Assembly: GCA_047967505.1 (NCBI GenBank) | Contig: CM106538.1 | DNA length: 64,000 bases | Strand: one strand, 5' to 3' | From: Dipteris shenzhenensis | Taxonomy: Eukaryota > Polypodiophyta > Polypodiopsida > Gleicheniales | In this document: positions 21,301 through 28,367 of the stretch, piece by piece | Layout: each line of letters starts with the position of its first letter | Numbering within the stretch: position 1 is the first letter of the stretch | Position numbers and translations under genes: made by a program | The notes under the pieces: generated by a model | The model's input: the letters and a program-made list of their open reading frames with translations, nothing else | Databases searched by the model: none | What the model was told of the DNA's origin: nothing

Positions 21301-22724
21301 ATCTCATCCGAGGTGAACGGCGCCAACAACGTCGCCTGCATGCTAGGCTGGACAAGGGATGGAATGTGCCTCCACACCTCCTCACGGTCACGACTAGCAC
21401 GAGGGGCAAGTGGCTCCTGCTGGAAGAGGGTCCTATAGAAGTCAGTGGCCAACCCCAGGACCTCCCCCGGGTCCGTAACAATGTGACCATCCGCTGTCCT
21501 GAGACTCCGTAGCTGATCCCCTGCAGCTCTCTGGCCGTGTGTCCTGAAGAACTCCCTGCACATCCGGTCACCCTTCCGAGCCCAGAAGGAGAGAGAGGCG
21601 TGATAGGAGAACTCGGAGCGACGCTGGAGGGTCTCCTCCAAGAGGGCTCTGGCTCGAAGGGCCTGGATCCGAAGCTCCTCCGAGCACGGGGAAGACTGCT
21701 GAAGTCGCTGAATGGAGGCGAGGTCCCTCCGAAGAGCTCTCTCTCTGCCCCACCAATCCTGTCGAACCTGTAGGGCTGCGAGCTGGCAGATCTGGCTGGA
21801 CTCCTGCAGAGCCTGCGCGACCGAGTCTACCAGATCCACGGCCTCGCCCCAGTCTCTGTCCCAAAGACTGCAAATGCTGCTACGGACGTCCACCCTCGAG
21901 AAGATGGAATCGGGAATCCTGCATGATCGGGGGGGGAGAGTCTGGGCTGCCGAATCTAATGAAAGGAGCACAGGCACATGGTCGGAGAGTGTCGTCCCTG
22001 GAACTATGCCCGCCTGGACACCTCTGCTGATGGCCCAATCACTGACATAAAACCTATCAAGCCACTCCAGGAGTCTGCCTCCTTCCCTGCGGAAGCCCCA
22101 AGAGAAGTCCAGGCTCCCGTGCCAACGCCGGAAGGACGAGTCTCTCCAACTGTCCCTCCCTCCTGTCGCGAAGATGAAAGAGTCCCAAGCTGACTGCTCT
22201 GCCTGAGCCATACCTGTGAACTCCGGATCTCTACCCTGCTGGTCCTCCAAGGTCTCCAGGTTGTTGAAGTCTCCTCCAACAATCCAGGAATCCATGTCTG
22301 GAAGAAACCCTGTAAGTGTCCTCCAGAAGGTGGCTCTGCAACGGAGGTCTGTGGGAGCATAAATGTTGAGGATTCCTATCTTGGATCCCTCCAAATTCAG
22401 GCCTACCCAAAGGGCTCGGCCTGGGATCAACGTGCCGTGACCGAAAACTATCTGAGCTAACTGCTCACACACGGAGGTACAGACCCCCCCGCTCCTCCCC
22501 TGTGCGCCGATCGAAGGCTCCCAATAAGTGTATGAGCGTCTAGGGAGAACCTTCCCGCAGCTGCGGGCATGAGCCGCAGAAAGCTTGTGCTCCTGGAGCA
22601 GCAGTACATCCAATCGACCAATCACTGCAGGCTGAAGTTCCTGACGCAAAATGAGCTTCCTGGGACCACGGGTGCTCGAAGAGTGAAACCCGTTCACATT
22701 CCAGGATACGAGGTGTAGGCTCAT
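18333..22724 (-). CDS. LINE ORF2: endonuclease / reverse transcriptase (1463 aa)
   Basis: Complete ORF of normal length for a plant L1-type ORF2. APE endonuclease (about residues 1-255): SWNVNG 7-12, catalytic Glu45 in LQEHK, NIYAP 120-124, GGDFNN 150-155, SDH 247-249. Reverse transcriptase (about 490-770): LIPK 533-536, QWRPIT 545-550, Asp615 in LLDFEKAYD, RQGCPLAP 673-680, YADD 719-722. A C-terminal zf-RVT knuckle, C-x2-C-x8-H-x4-C, lies at about 1264-1281. No stop or obvious loss of a catalytic residue. The ATG at 22,724 overlaps the ORF1 stop as ATGA, so translation probably depends on ORF1. It nicks target DNA and copies LINE RNA there. Confidence 0.96.
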   Translation of the reverse strand: MSLHLVSWNVNGFHSSSTRGPRKLILRQELQPAVIGRLDVLLLQEHKLSAAHARSCGKVLPRRSYTYWEPSIGAQGRSGGVCTSVCEQLAQIVFGHGTLIPGRALWVGLNLEGSKIGILNIYAPTDLRCRATFWRTLTGFLPDMDSWIVGGDFNNLETLEDQQGRDPEFTGMAQAEQSAWDSFIFATGGRDSWRDSSFRRWHGSLDFSWGFRREGGRLLEWLDRFYVSDWAISRGVQAGIVPGTTLSDHVPVLLSLDSAAQTLPPRSCRIPDSIFSRVDVRSSICSLWDRDWGEAVDLVDSVAQALQESSQICQLAALQVRQDWWGRERALRRDLASIQRLQQSSPCSEELRIQALRARALLEETLQRRSEFSYHASLSFWARKGDRMCREFFRTHGQRAAGDQLRSLRTADGHIVTDPGEVLGLATDFYRTLFQQEPLAPRASRDREEVWRHIPSLVQPSMQATLLAPFTSDEMLEALMAIDGQKCPGEDGLSRAFFTSFWDQIHQPLLAALQGIFSSGQMPESLSSRLICLIPKGGDRQEIRQWRPITLLTTAYKILAKMISARVRPLLPDLVHDTQTGFVQDRSILDNVFTFSEAAEWAQYSGSHLAILLLDFEKAYDRVDWSFLEGTLERLGFPAGWIQGISALYRTASSRVIIGGRMGERFSLERSVRQGCPLAPYLFLFFAEAMTYYLRARSTGLRGVRLPLREDTELLDSEYADDTALYVQDDERMLERVRMALEVFCSAAGAKINWNKSVGFLTDPGACSQWGRFLGFRWIPRGQTARYLGFQVGLDITPAQQFLPVLDSIRRKLAFWSTAKLSLAGRALVVNQVLLATAWYVASCWWFSRSSVAQLRRLVRNFLWSGEDGHRDTRARVAWQTVILPQAEGGLGVIDPELQSQALLGKLIIRGLTPGGQTWKMLLQQGVGSCVPRRGGEWLPSFRWIFTSAPLTQPRSPLVRSLLMVWRRLRLSLIQSQPSCQEEIDRQPLVWNGQVRDTEGLQLGERSHIRWDGWMRGPARSLRVWRDTYRHLEMADLADAAGGARGVQARRTEIDGAIPAAWLAPPEPQVLMPGDTHWLGQFTPRGIPLVVAGRLDDSSIAFFAVSGDGRLRREDALIDPLLPWQRVRVVGLLGKVWHTDPSIEQDQLQLWRLWLWEGRSLSELEWDPGEWRWPEIVTGQGPTSFFAYSTTLGRRVLGRMQSRPPTQRPSWYAQGISRFFLQAFWKALWESWRPRKISYFLWLLTHKGLPVGSWLRQIGQDGCCQICHADEESPKHCLWSCTRAQEVWRWTFGLLARAAPELGVITWGAFCWCSTAPGLHHLFEACQQDPTFLITQGTWGPLEGIPQHLAEADTGFRERQPVWEIISSITGWHIWTSRCAQILGGTSLSTAQIMAEIWSEIIHTLRGQWDQIQGDSRAGQEKRRRFLQAWATQSLFFEQTTQGLRWHYSPPRWLFIHTQHIPP
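22721..22724 (-). promoter_or_regulatory. ATGA stop-start overlap between LINE ORF1 and ORF2
   Basis: The coding strand reads ATGA: the TGA ends ORF1 and the ATG begins ORF2, in frames one base apart. Such overlaps allow ribosomes to terminate and restart, as described for the silkworm SART1 LINE. A pyrimidine-rich stretch (CCCCCCATCCCTCTCC) precedes it. Confidence 0.85.
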
Positions 22725-23575
22725 GGAGAGGGATGGGGGGCTGCGAACAGCTGTCTGCTCGCAGTCGAAGTCGAAGAAGAATCAGACATATCGGAGTGGA
22801 GGCGCTGCCGCTTGTGAGAAGGTTTGGAGGGGGAGACGGGGTCGTCCTGCCCGTTCTTCAACACCTTCAGCAATGGCGAGAGGCCTCTAGTGCCATGAGC
22901 AAATGCTTTCTCGAGCCAACTCGAGATCTCTGAAGTGGTCATCCCGTAGAAGGTTCGGAGTTTCTGTTGGGACCAAGCTCTGACATCCTGGGGAAGAGGC
23001 CATGCCAGGGGGGGTCTGAGGATCACGATCAATCGGAAACGTTTGGCAGCGCAACGCCACCGCAAGCGCACATCGCCCTCGGACCACTGAGTCTCGAGGA
23101 GCTGCCCACCGGACGGGCCTATCCAGGAGCAAATCTGGGCGTGTGTCTGCTCTCTGAGAGCCTCCCACACCGAGTCGTCTGTCCAAGTCTCGGTGCCATC
23201 GCTGAGGAACGTGAAGGCGAAGCTAGGGCCATCCCTGGGAGCCAAGGCAGCAATCTTCCCATCCGCCCCTTTGCGGAGCATGAAGATACTAATGTCGAGA
23301 CAAGCCGGGAAGGTCCCAAGGTCGGCCACATCCAGGTAATCCCAGGGGCCAGATCTGTAAAAGTCTCGAGGGAGCTCTCTCTCCTGGAGCTGAGACCCAG
23401 CTGAGTCTGCCACTGAGGGGCTAGCGGGAAGGGAAACCTGCTCCACTGGTGGTACAGACTCCGGGTGTCCTACAAGCGGGGGGGGAGGGGGAGGAGGCTG
23501 CGGGATAGGCGACTCGGGCTCCACGGAGGCGACTGGCGGAGAAGGTGGAGGAGGTGGAACGGAGGCTGCACTCGG
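22721..23575 (-). CDS. LINE ORF1, downstream part after an in-frame TAG
   Basis: In the same frame as ORF1 and separated from it only by the TAG at 23,576-23,578. No ATG is needed if the stop is read through or is a recent mutation. It begins with Pro-rich text (PPPPPSPPV and PPPPPPPLV) continuing the Pro-rich tail before the stop. A folded domain I do not recognise follows (FYRSGPWDYLDVADLGTF, CLDISIFMLR, RLRWRCAAKRFRLIVILRPP, EISSWLEKAFAHGTRG), then a Ser-rich tail with a basic KRQR patch. It ends in TGA overlapping the ORF2 ATG. About 284 codons. Normally this should be the C-terminal half of a single ORF1 protein of about 676 residues. Confidence 0.8.
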   Translation of the reverse strand, partial: PSAASVPPPPPSPPVASVEPESPIPQPPPPPPPLVGHPESVPPVEQVSLPASPSVADSAGSQLQERELPRDFYRSGPWDYLDVADLGTFPACLDISIFMLRKGADGKIAALAPRDGPSFAFTFLSDGTETWTDDSVWEALREQTHAQICSWIGPSGGQLLETQWSEGDVRLRWRCAAKRFRLIVILRPPLAWPLPQDVRAWSQQKLRTFYGMTTSEISSWLEKAFAHGTRGLSPLLKVLKNGQDDPVSPSKPSHKRQRLHSDMSDSSSTSTASRQLFAAPHPSP

Positions 23576-24751
23576 CTAGGAAGGCGACGGTGCAGCTAAC
23601 TCTGTAGGAGGGGCGAGGGGAGCAGGGGGGGGAGGGGGATGGGGATGCATCTGGAACTGGGGCTGAGGGGGAGGGGGAGGGGGAGGGGACTGAGGGAAAG
23701 GAGGCGGGGGCTGAAACTGCGGGGCGGGCGAAGGGGGGGGAAACTGCGGAGAAGGCGGGGGGGTGGGAGAGAGGAGGATCTGAGGCTGTGGAGGGCGGGC
23801 TGCCGTCGAAGAAGAAGCTCTCCCAGGTCCCTGGGGCATCTGCCTGTCAGGTCTCTGGAGTGCTGCTGCAGGAAGGGTGACCTCTGCCTCCTTGCCTTTA
23901 TCCGAAATCTTCTTATTCTTTCCTCTTTTCCTTCGAACCTCGGTCCAACCGCCCACTACCTCTGGCCCAGGCTTCGACTGCCTCGGCTCCTCCTGACGTG
24001 GCTGTCCGGGGGGGGGAGGTGGGGGCGGAGGGGGCGGGGGCGGGGAGGGTCGAGACGAGCTGGCAAAGCGTGGACAAGCAGCCGCCAAGTGCCCAAAGCC
24101 ATGGCACCGCAGGCACTGACCTGGCTGTCTGGTGACTATCATGCTCTGGGTGATACTGCCGGCACCTGTCACGATCTCGATCACTGCAGGGAGAGTCGCA
24201 GGATCCGCCACAGCCACACGGACTCGGGGAGCTCCTGCCGTGGTCACCGCGTCGGCAAAGGTGTCATGCATAACCCAGCCAAAATGGGAGCCCAAGTCCC
24301 TGACAATCGGCCGCAGCTCAGTAGCAAGCCCTGGAAAAACTAGTGTCACTGGGTGGCGAGGTATACGGAACCGAGTATCGAAATCCGCTGCGCTGAAACC
24401 ACGGTACCACGAGACTATCATGATGATCTTCCCATCCACCGATGTGGGGGAACCGGCAATCAGATTGCTCGCAGCTTTCTCACTGGAGAGTTTGAGCCAG
24501 AAGATGCCCCTTCCCATAAGGGCCACCTCCTCAATGTGGCCATCCTCTAGCAAGAGAGTGGACTGGAGCCAGTCCCTGATGGTAGACCTGGAGGGGGAGT
24601 GTCCAATGACTCTACCGTAAACAGAGGTACGAGCAAAGTCACTGGCTACCGCCTGAACACGGGATGATTGTTGCTCTGTCAGGATAACGCGGTAGGCATC
24701 TGGAGAGGGAGGGTCCGACTGGGCCTCTGGATCCGGGCTGGGGGCCGCCAT
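23576..24751 (-). CDS. LINE ORF1: DUF4283-type RNA-binding protein with CCHC knuckle
   Basis: 391 codons from the ATG at 24,751 (MAAPSPDPEA), which has G at -3 and G at +4. The longer open frame upstream is Pro-rich translation of a G-rich minisatellite and is probably leader. Residues about 20-200 match the DUF4283 pattern of plant LINE ORF1 (GRVIGHSPSRSTIRDWLQ, GRGIFWLKLSSEKAA, VSWYRGFSAADFD, HPVTLVFPGL, LGSHFGWVMHDT). A zinc knuckle CLRCHGFGHLAAAC is at 213-226, followed by Pro-runs and a basic RRKRGKNKK patch. The protein should bind the LINE RNA as a particle partner for ORF2. The TAG at the end is likely a premature stop. Confidence 0.88.
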   Translation of the reverse strand: MAAPSPDPEAQSDPPSPDAYRVILTEQQSSRVQAVASDFARTSVYGRVIGHSPSRSTIRDWLQSTLLLEDGHIEEVALMGRGIFWLKLSSEKAASNLIAGSPTSVDGKIIMIVSWYRGFSAADFDTRFRIPRHPVTLVFPGLATELRPIVRDLGSHFGWVMHDTFADAVTTAGAPRVRVAVADPATLPAVIEIVTGAGSITQSMIVTRQPGQCLRCHGFGHLAAACPRFASSSRPSPPPPPPPPPPPPGQPRQEEPRQSKPGPEVVGGWTEVRRKRGKNKKISDKGKEAEVTLPAAALQRPDRQMPQGPGRASSSTAARPPQPQILLSPTPPPSPQFPPPSPAPQFQPPPPFPQSPPPPPPPQPQFQMHPHPPPPPAPLAPPTELAAPSPS

Positions 24752-25670
24752 ACCGCCAAGACTAACTGCAAGCTTCCGATGAAGAAAAACAGGCTGCCAC
24801 CCAAGAAGGGGATGAAGCGGCAGTGGAGCCTGGGGGTGAGGCGGGCGAGGCGAAATGAAGGGTCGGAGGGGTCGAAGCGGAGGGCGGGGCGAAGGCTGCG
24901 GGATGCGGGGAGTACGGAAGGGGGCGAGAGGGCGGGGGGGGGGGGTGAAGATGGAATGGCGGGGGTGGAGGGGTGAAGCGGGGGGGCGAGGGGAGCGGAA
25001 TGAGGCGGAGGCGGGTGAAGCGAGGGGGTGAAGGAGCAGCGAGGGGGCGGGTTGGAGCGGGGTGGATGGCGAGGGAGCAGTGAGGGGCGGAATGGAGCGG
25101 AGGCGGGGCGAGGGCGAAGCGGGCTGAAAAAAAAAAAAAAAAAAAAGGACGAGGCGAGGCGAGGCGGGATGGAGCGGTTGGAGCGGCGGCGAGGGGGGGG
25201 TTGGAGCGGGGGCGAGGGGCGGGTTGGAGCGAGGGGGCGGGATGGAGCGGAGGTAAGGGGGCGGGATGGAGCGAGGGGGCGGGTTGGAGCGAGGGGGCGA
25301 GGGACGAGGGGCGGGTTGGAGCGAGGGGCGGGATGGAGCGAGGGGGCGGGTTGGAGCGAGGGGGCGAGGGGCGGGATGGAGCGAGGGGGCGGGATGGAGC
25401 GGAGGCAAGGGGGCGGGATGGAGTGAGGGGGCGGGATGGAGCGAGGGGCGGCTGGAGCGGAGGTGAGGCGAGGGGTAGCGGGGTGCCGGCGGGGGGGGAG
25501 GAGAGGGGACGGGGGTCGAGGGCGGACGGGAGGGGTGGAGGTGGTTGCGGCGAGGGGGGGGGGGGAGCGAGGGGGGAGGTAGGGGCTAACGGCGAGGGGG
25601 GGAGGGGAAGCTCGCAGGAGCGCACCTGCACACTGGAGCTATTTCCATTAGTGAGGACTAAGTGGGAGCT
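24752..25670 (-). promoter_or_regulatory. GC-rich 5' leader of the LINE with minisatellite
   Basis: About 920 bases between the element's 5' end and the ORF1 ATG. Most of it is a purine-rich minisatellite on the + strand built from GCGGGATGGAGCGAGGGG-like units of about 17-19 bp at 24,950-25,480, interrupted by a run of 20 A (T on the coding strand) at 25,127-25,146. LINE promoters lie in the 5' leader, so the tandem block may be promoter repeats. It remains possible that the open Pro-rich frame is translated. Confidence 0.65.
24950..25560. repeat. GC-rich minisatellite (GGGGCGGGATGGAGCGAG-type units)
   Basis: GATGGAGCG or GTTGGAGCG followed by AGGGGGCGG recurs more than 20 times with small length changes. 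All six-frame open stretches here are Pro- or Gly/Arg-rich shadows. Confidence 0.9.
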
Positions 25671-25687
25671 AATTTGACAGATCTATT
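25671..25687. repeat. 17-bp target-site duplication of the full-length LINE, right copy
   Basis: AATTTGACAGATCTATT, identical to 18,190-18,206, directly beside the 5' end of the LINE. Confidence 0.95.
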
Positions 25688-26526
25688 AAGATACTCATTG
25701 CTTGCTTAAGGTAAATGCCCATATCATGTCGTTGCACCTTGGATGCCTCATCCACTCAATTATGGACAGTGTTATTAAGCGTCATGAACACAATCCTTGC
25801 CTCTTACGAGAGACATCTTTCAATGCTTGGATCCCACCTGTATACATTACCAGTAGCAATCGAAGGAGTGACCTTGATATGCACAAGATACATGCATCTA
25901 GCTGAGTCGTCTAGTGATCCATAATTGTATTTAAATATTCACTCAAGGACCTAGAGATGCATACCTCTCAACTACTTTCAAGTACGTGTCTAGCTCTTGA
26001 AACGATCTGAAATGCAAGTGCACCAAGTTGTCAATCGCAACTGTCAATGTGACTGCCTTGGCAATGGAGAGCCTTGCCCTCACAAATTGTGGCTCAAATA
26101 AGGCACATGTCGGCAAAAGTACAATTTAATGGCTCTCTCTCTTAAGGGATTCAAGTCTACCAACCCTATTTCTTTGCACCATCTAGGTCAAGAAAATGTA
26201 GAATGAGGAAGCAAAGTCATGCTAAAATGATTGCAGCTAACTTTTGTTTAGCTCCTATCTTGTATTTTAACTTTTTAATTCTTAAAGCTCTTGCTTATGG
26301 GCTTTTTGGCAACGAGTAAACTCTGCCTTGCCTAGAGTAAGAAGTTTCTTGTTATTTACGGAAGGTAATCCATTGTGCAATGTGCTTTATGTCAAGGATA
26401 GTAGTAATTAGTATATAGCATATGCTACATCCTAACGATTAATTGTGTTTGGTTGCTTGGGGAAATTATTACCGATAGACTATCTTTCCAAGCCACACAT
26501 CATCTATTCCGTAATGATCAAGGTAT
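25671..26526 (-). pseudogene. Terpene synthase fragment copy 1, upstream exons, dead
   Basis: Homologous to 61,500-62,358. The exon at about 26,282-26,374 encodes KLLTLGKAEFTRCQKAHKQEL, then TAA; its acceptor and donor dinucleotides are changed relative to copy 2. The exon at 25,965-26,182 is one base shorter than in copy 2 (a frameshift), and the metal-binding DDFMD of copy 2 reads DNLVH. The next exon (about 25,701-25,836) has TGA in place of the TAG of copy 2, and its donor GT is GC. Homology to copy 2 stops at AATGATCAAGGTA (26,526), so the N-terminal exons are absent from both. Confidence 0.85.
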
Positions 26527-26649
26527 ACCATAGTGTTTACTCGTGGAAGAGTTCTATTCCACGAGTACTTCACAGCATGTACAATTTGGGCATAGATTGC
26601 TTGGATTAGTCACTCTTCCTACTCTTGTATCACGATTGCATGCATTCTA

Positions 26650-28172
26650 AGAAAAAATGATTTCGTCATAGAAGCGGAGGGCATCTCACCTCTCCGGGAA
26701 GGTTTTTCTTCAAAGACCATTTGTCATGTGGACCTTCCAATCTGATAGCTGCTTCTAGGTTTTTCTTGAATAGCGGTAGGCCTCCTCCAGAATAGTTTCT
26801 CCAGGAAATCGAATTATGATAGTCATATGATTGTGTAGGACTATACCATGGTATACTTTTGAAAGTAAACACCCAAATGCAGATGTCAAACTCACATACA
26901 AGGCATCCCTTTGTGATTTTGTCACGAACAGGACCAACGTTGATCTTTTCTTATCTGCCATAGGACCTTCTATGATAAACTGCACAAGTTCAACTATCTG
27001 TGACAGTGCAAGGTCTTGCAATTCATCTATGAAAAATAAGCATGGCTTCTCCCAAGCATGACTGCTCATTGTTATGAAATGCTCTGTATCAATGCCATTG
27101 ATGTGTGGAGTAATTAAGCCTCCATCTAGAGTGTTTTATCGCATCGCCCCAACCTAGAGCAAATTTTGTATCATTCTCTGATAGTAGGATATCATAGGAG
27201 AAGTTGAATGGACAACCATAATCTAAACCACCAATTGCTCTACCTTGGGCAGTGGACTGCAAGGCCTTTTTCTTGATGTCCATATATTCTGTCTCAACAA
27301 CCTTTGGCATTTTAGCTCTTAGATCCTTTGTTGGTGTGGCATCTGCATCCATTGAAGCCAACCACTTTCTAGCCCATGTCTTATCAAGGAGTTGACCTAG
27401 GCTAAGTGCTTTCATCTTATCCACATCAATTGGCTTGCCAGCTAACTCATCATCAGATTTCAATAAAAACAATAGTGCCAAGAGAGCAGCCTCACTTTGA
27501 ATCATTCGGATGACCACTTCATCCAAGTTGCTATGCTTGCTCTTCTTTCCAAAGAAGTAGTCACCACTTAGGATCTTCTTGCATACTTCTTATGTTGTTG
27601 CATCTGGAACAAACCTTAATGCTCTCAACCAAACAATAGACATCGGTTTCTTTATTTTTTTTGCTTTGAGTTGTAGTGTGCTCTGGTGCCTCAAAGGATA
27701 TCTTCCTTGTTTCATATGCTTGGCAAACATCCACCATGCTCTGAAACACTGAGTCCTCGTGGAAGAAAATGCAAGTAACATCCCTGTATCTTGCAACAGC
27801 GGTGTTCAAATCCTTTGCCTCAACCTTATTACTTGGTATGCCTTGTGTATTACTTACAACACCTTTCAAGCATCAGATGTAGGTCTCCTGCCCTTGACTG
27901 TTTGTGGCTTTCCATAGCCCACCCATAACTCCCTTGCCTTTATCAACATCTCAGAAAGAGAAGAGCTTTTTTTCAACCTAAATAGAGCAGAATTCAGCCT
28001 TTTTAATTCTAGAATGTACTTCGAGTCATCGTTAAATATGCATACATGACAAATGACCTATTGAAACTATTCCATCCACTCAATTTGTGGCAAGTTTCCT
28101 TTTCTTCCCTCATCAAGGGAGATCCTACAAGCTTCACAAAAGTGTTGCCCATCAATGGGCTCAAACCTAGGG
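26650..28172 (-). pseudogene. Family X protein relic, copy 1, central and C-terminal part
   Basis: Broken minus-strand frames, read from 28,172 down: PIDGQHFCEACR; DDSKYILELKRLNSALFRLKK; a region with VDVCQAYETRKISFEAPE; KKILSGDYFFGKKSKHSNLDEVV; AALLALLFLLKSDDELAG; LLDKTWARKWL; AWEKPCLFFIDELQDL; TLVLFVTKSQRDALYVSLTSAF. Copy 2 at 54.6-56.1 kb matches each block (PIDGQHWAYVLIR, EIKYLIKSKRLN, LEVCIACEHGELTYEAP, SFFGKKEKDHCLEE, KLWANKWI, AWDKPQLFFINEV, NIVIFVDKQDKEAM). I do not recognise the family. Its repeated, decayed copies suggest a mobile-element protein. Confidence 0.65.
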
Positions 28173-28174
28173 AA

Positions 28175-28365
28175 TGATTAATGGTAGATCTGTCCATGTA
28201 TTGGTAGATAGTGGTAGCACTCACAGTTTCATTAATTGTAGAACATTGCAAAGATTGGGATTAGTTGCTATAGAGATAGACCATGGTCTGAAAGTGGAGA
28301 TCGCGAATGGACAGCACATGATCAGCAGACATTGTTGCCAGGATGCCAGGATCAAGTTTTCTAAT
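28175..28365 (+). pseudogene. Ty3/gypsy aspartic protease fragment inserted in family X copy 1
   Basis: On + the frame MINGRSVHVLVDSGSTHSFIN continues with RTLQRLGL and VEIANGQ. This is the gypsy retropepsin active-site block (VLxDSGxTHxFI) and its downstream strand. Only about 190 bp is present, with no flanking gag or RT, and it splits the minus-strand family X frame. The junction octamers are AATGATTA (left) and TAATCATT (right), inverted rather than direct, so a clean target duplication is not shown. Confidence 0.75.
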
Positions 28366-28367
28366 CA

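Larger units (their letters stand above)
18207..25670 (-). mobile_element. Full-length L1-type LINE, about 7.46 kb, probably young
   Basis: Bounded by an exact 17-bp direct repeat, with a short A-tail at the 3' end (left) and a GC-rich 5' leader at the right. It carries ORF1 (DUF4283 plus CCHC, interrupted by one TAG) and an uninterrupted 1463-codon ORF2. It is far richer in G+C than the AT-rich surroundings. It was inserted into an intron of terpene synthase copy 1; copy 2 shows the uninterrupted target near 61,490-61,520. The target reads CTATT/AAGA on the + strand at the right edge, close to the TTTT/AA preference of L1 endonucleases. Confidence 0.97.

Noticed and set aside
19494-22193. 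Plus-strand open frames of 65-112 codons opposite the LINE ORF2
   Set aside because: Antisense shadows of a GC-rich coding frame.
22721-23524. A separate 267-codon gene between the two LINE ORFs
   Set aside because: Its apparent first codon is GTG, not ATG, and the frame continues upstream to the TAG of ORF1 in the same frame. It is better read as the second half of ORF1.
24752-25631. Long Pro-rich and Gly/Arg-rich open frames on both strands
   Set aside because: They are compositional products of the GC-rich minisatellite in the LINE leader; no conserved domain appears before the MAAPSPDP start.
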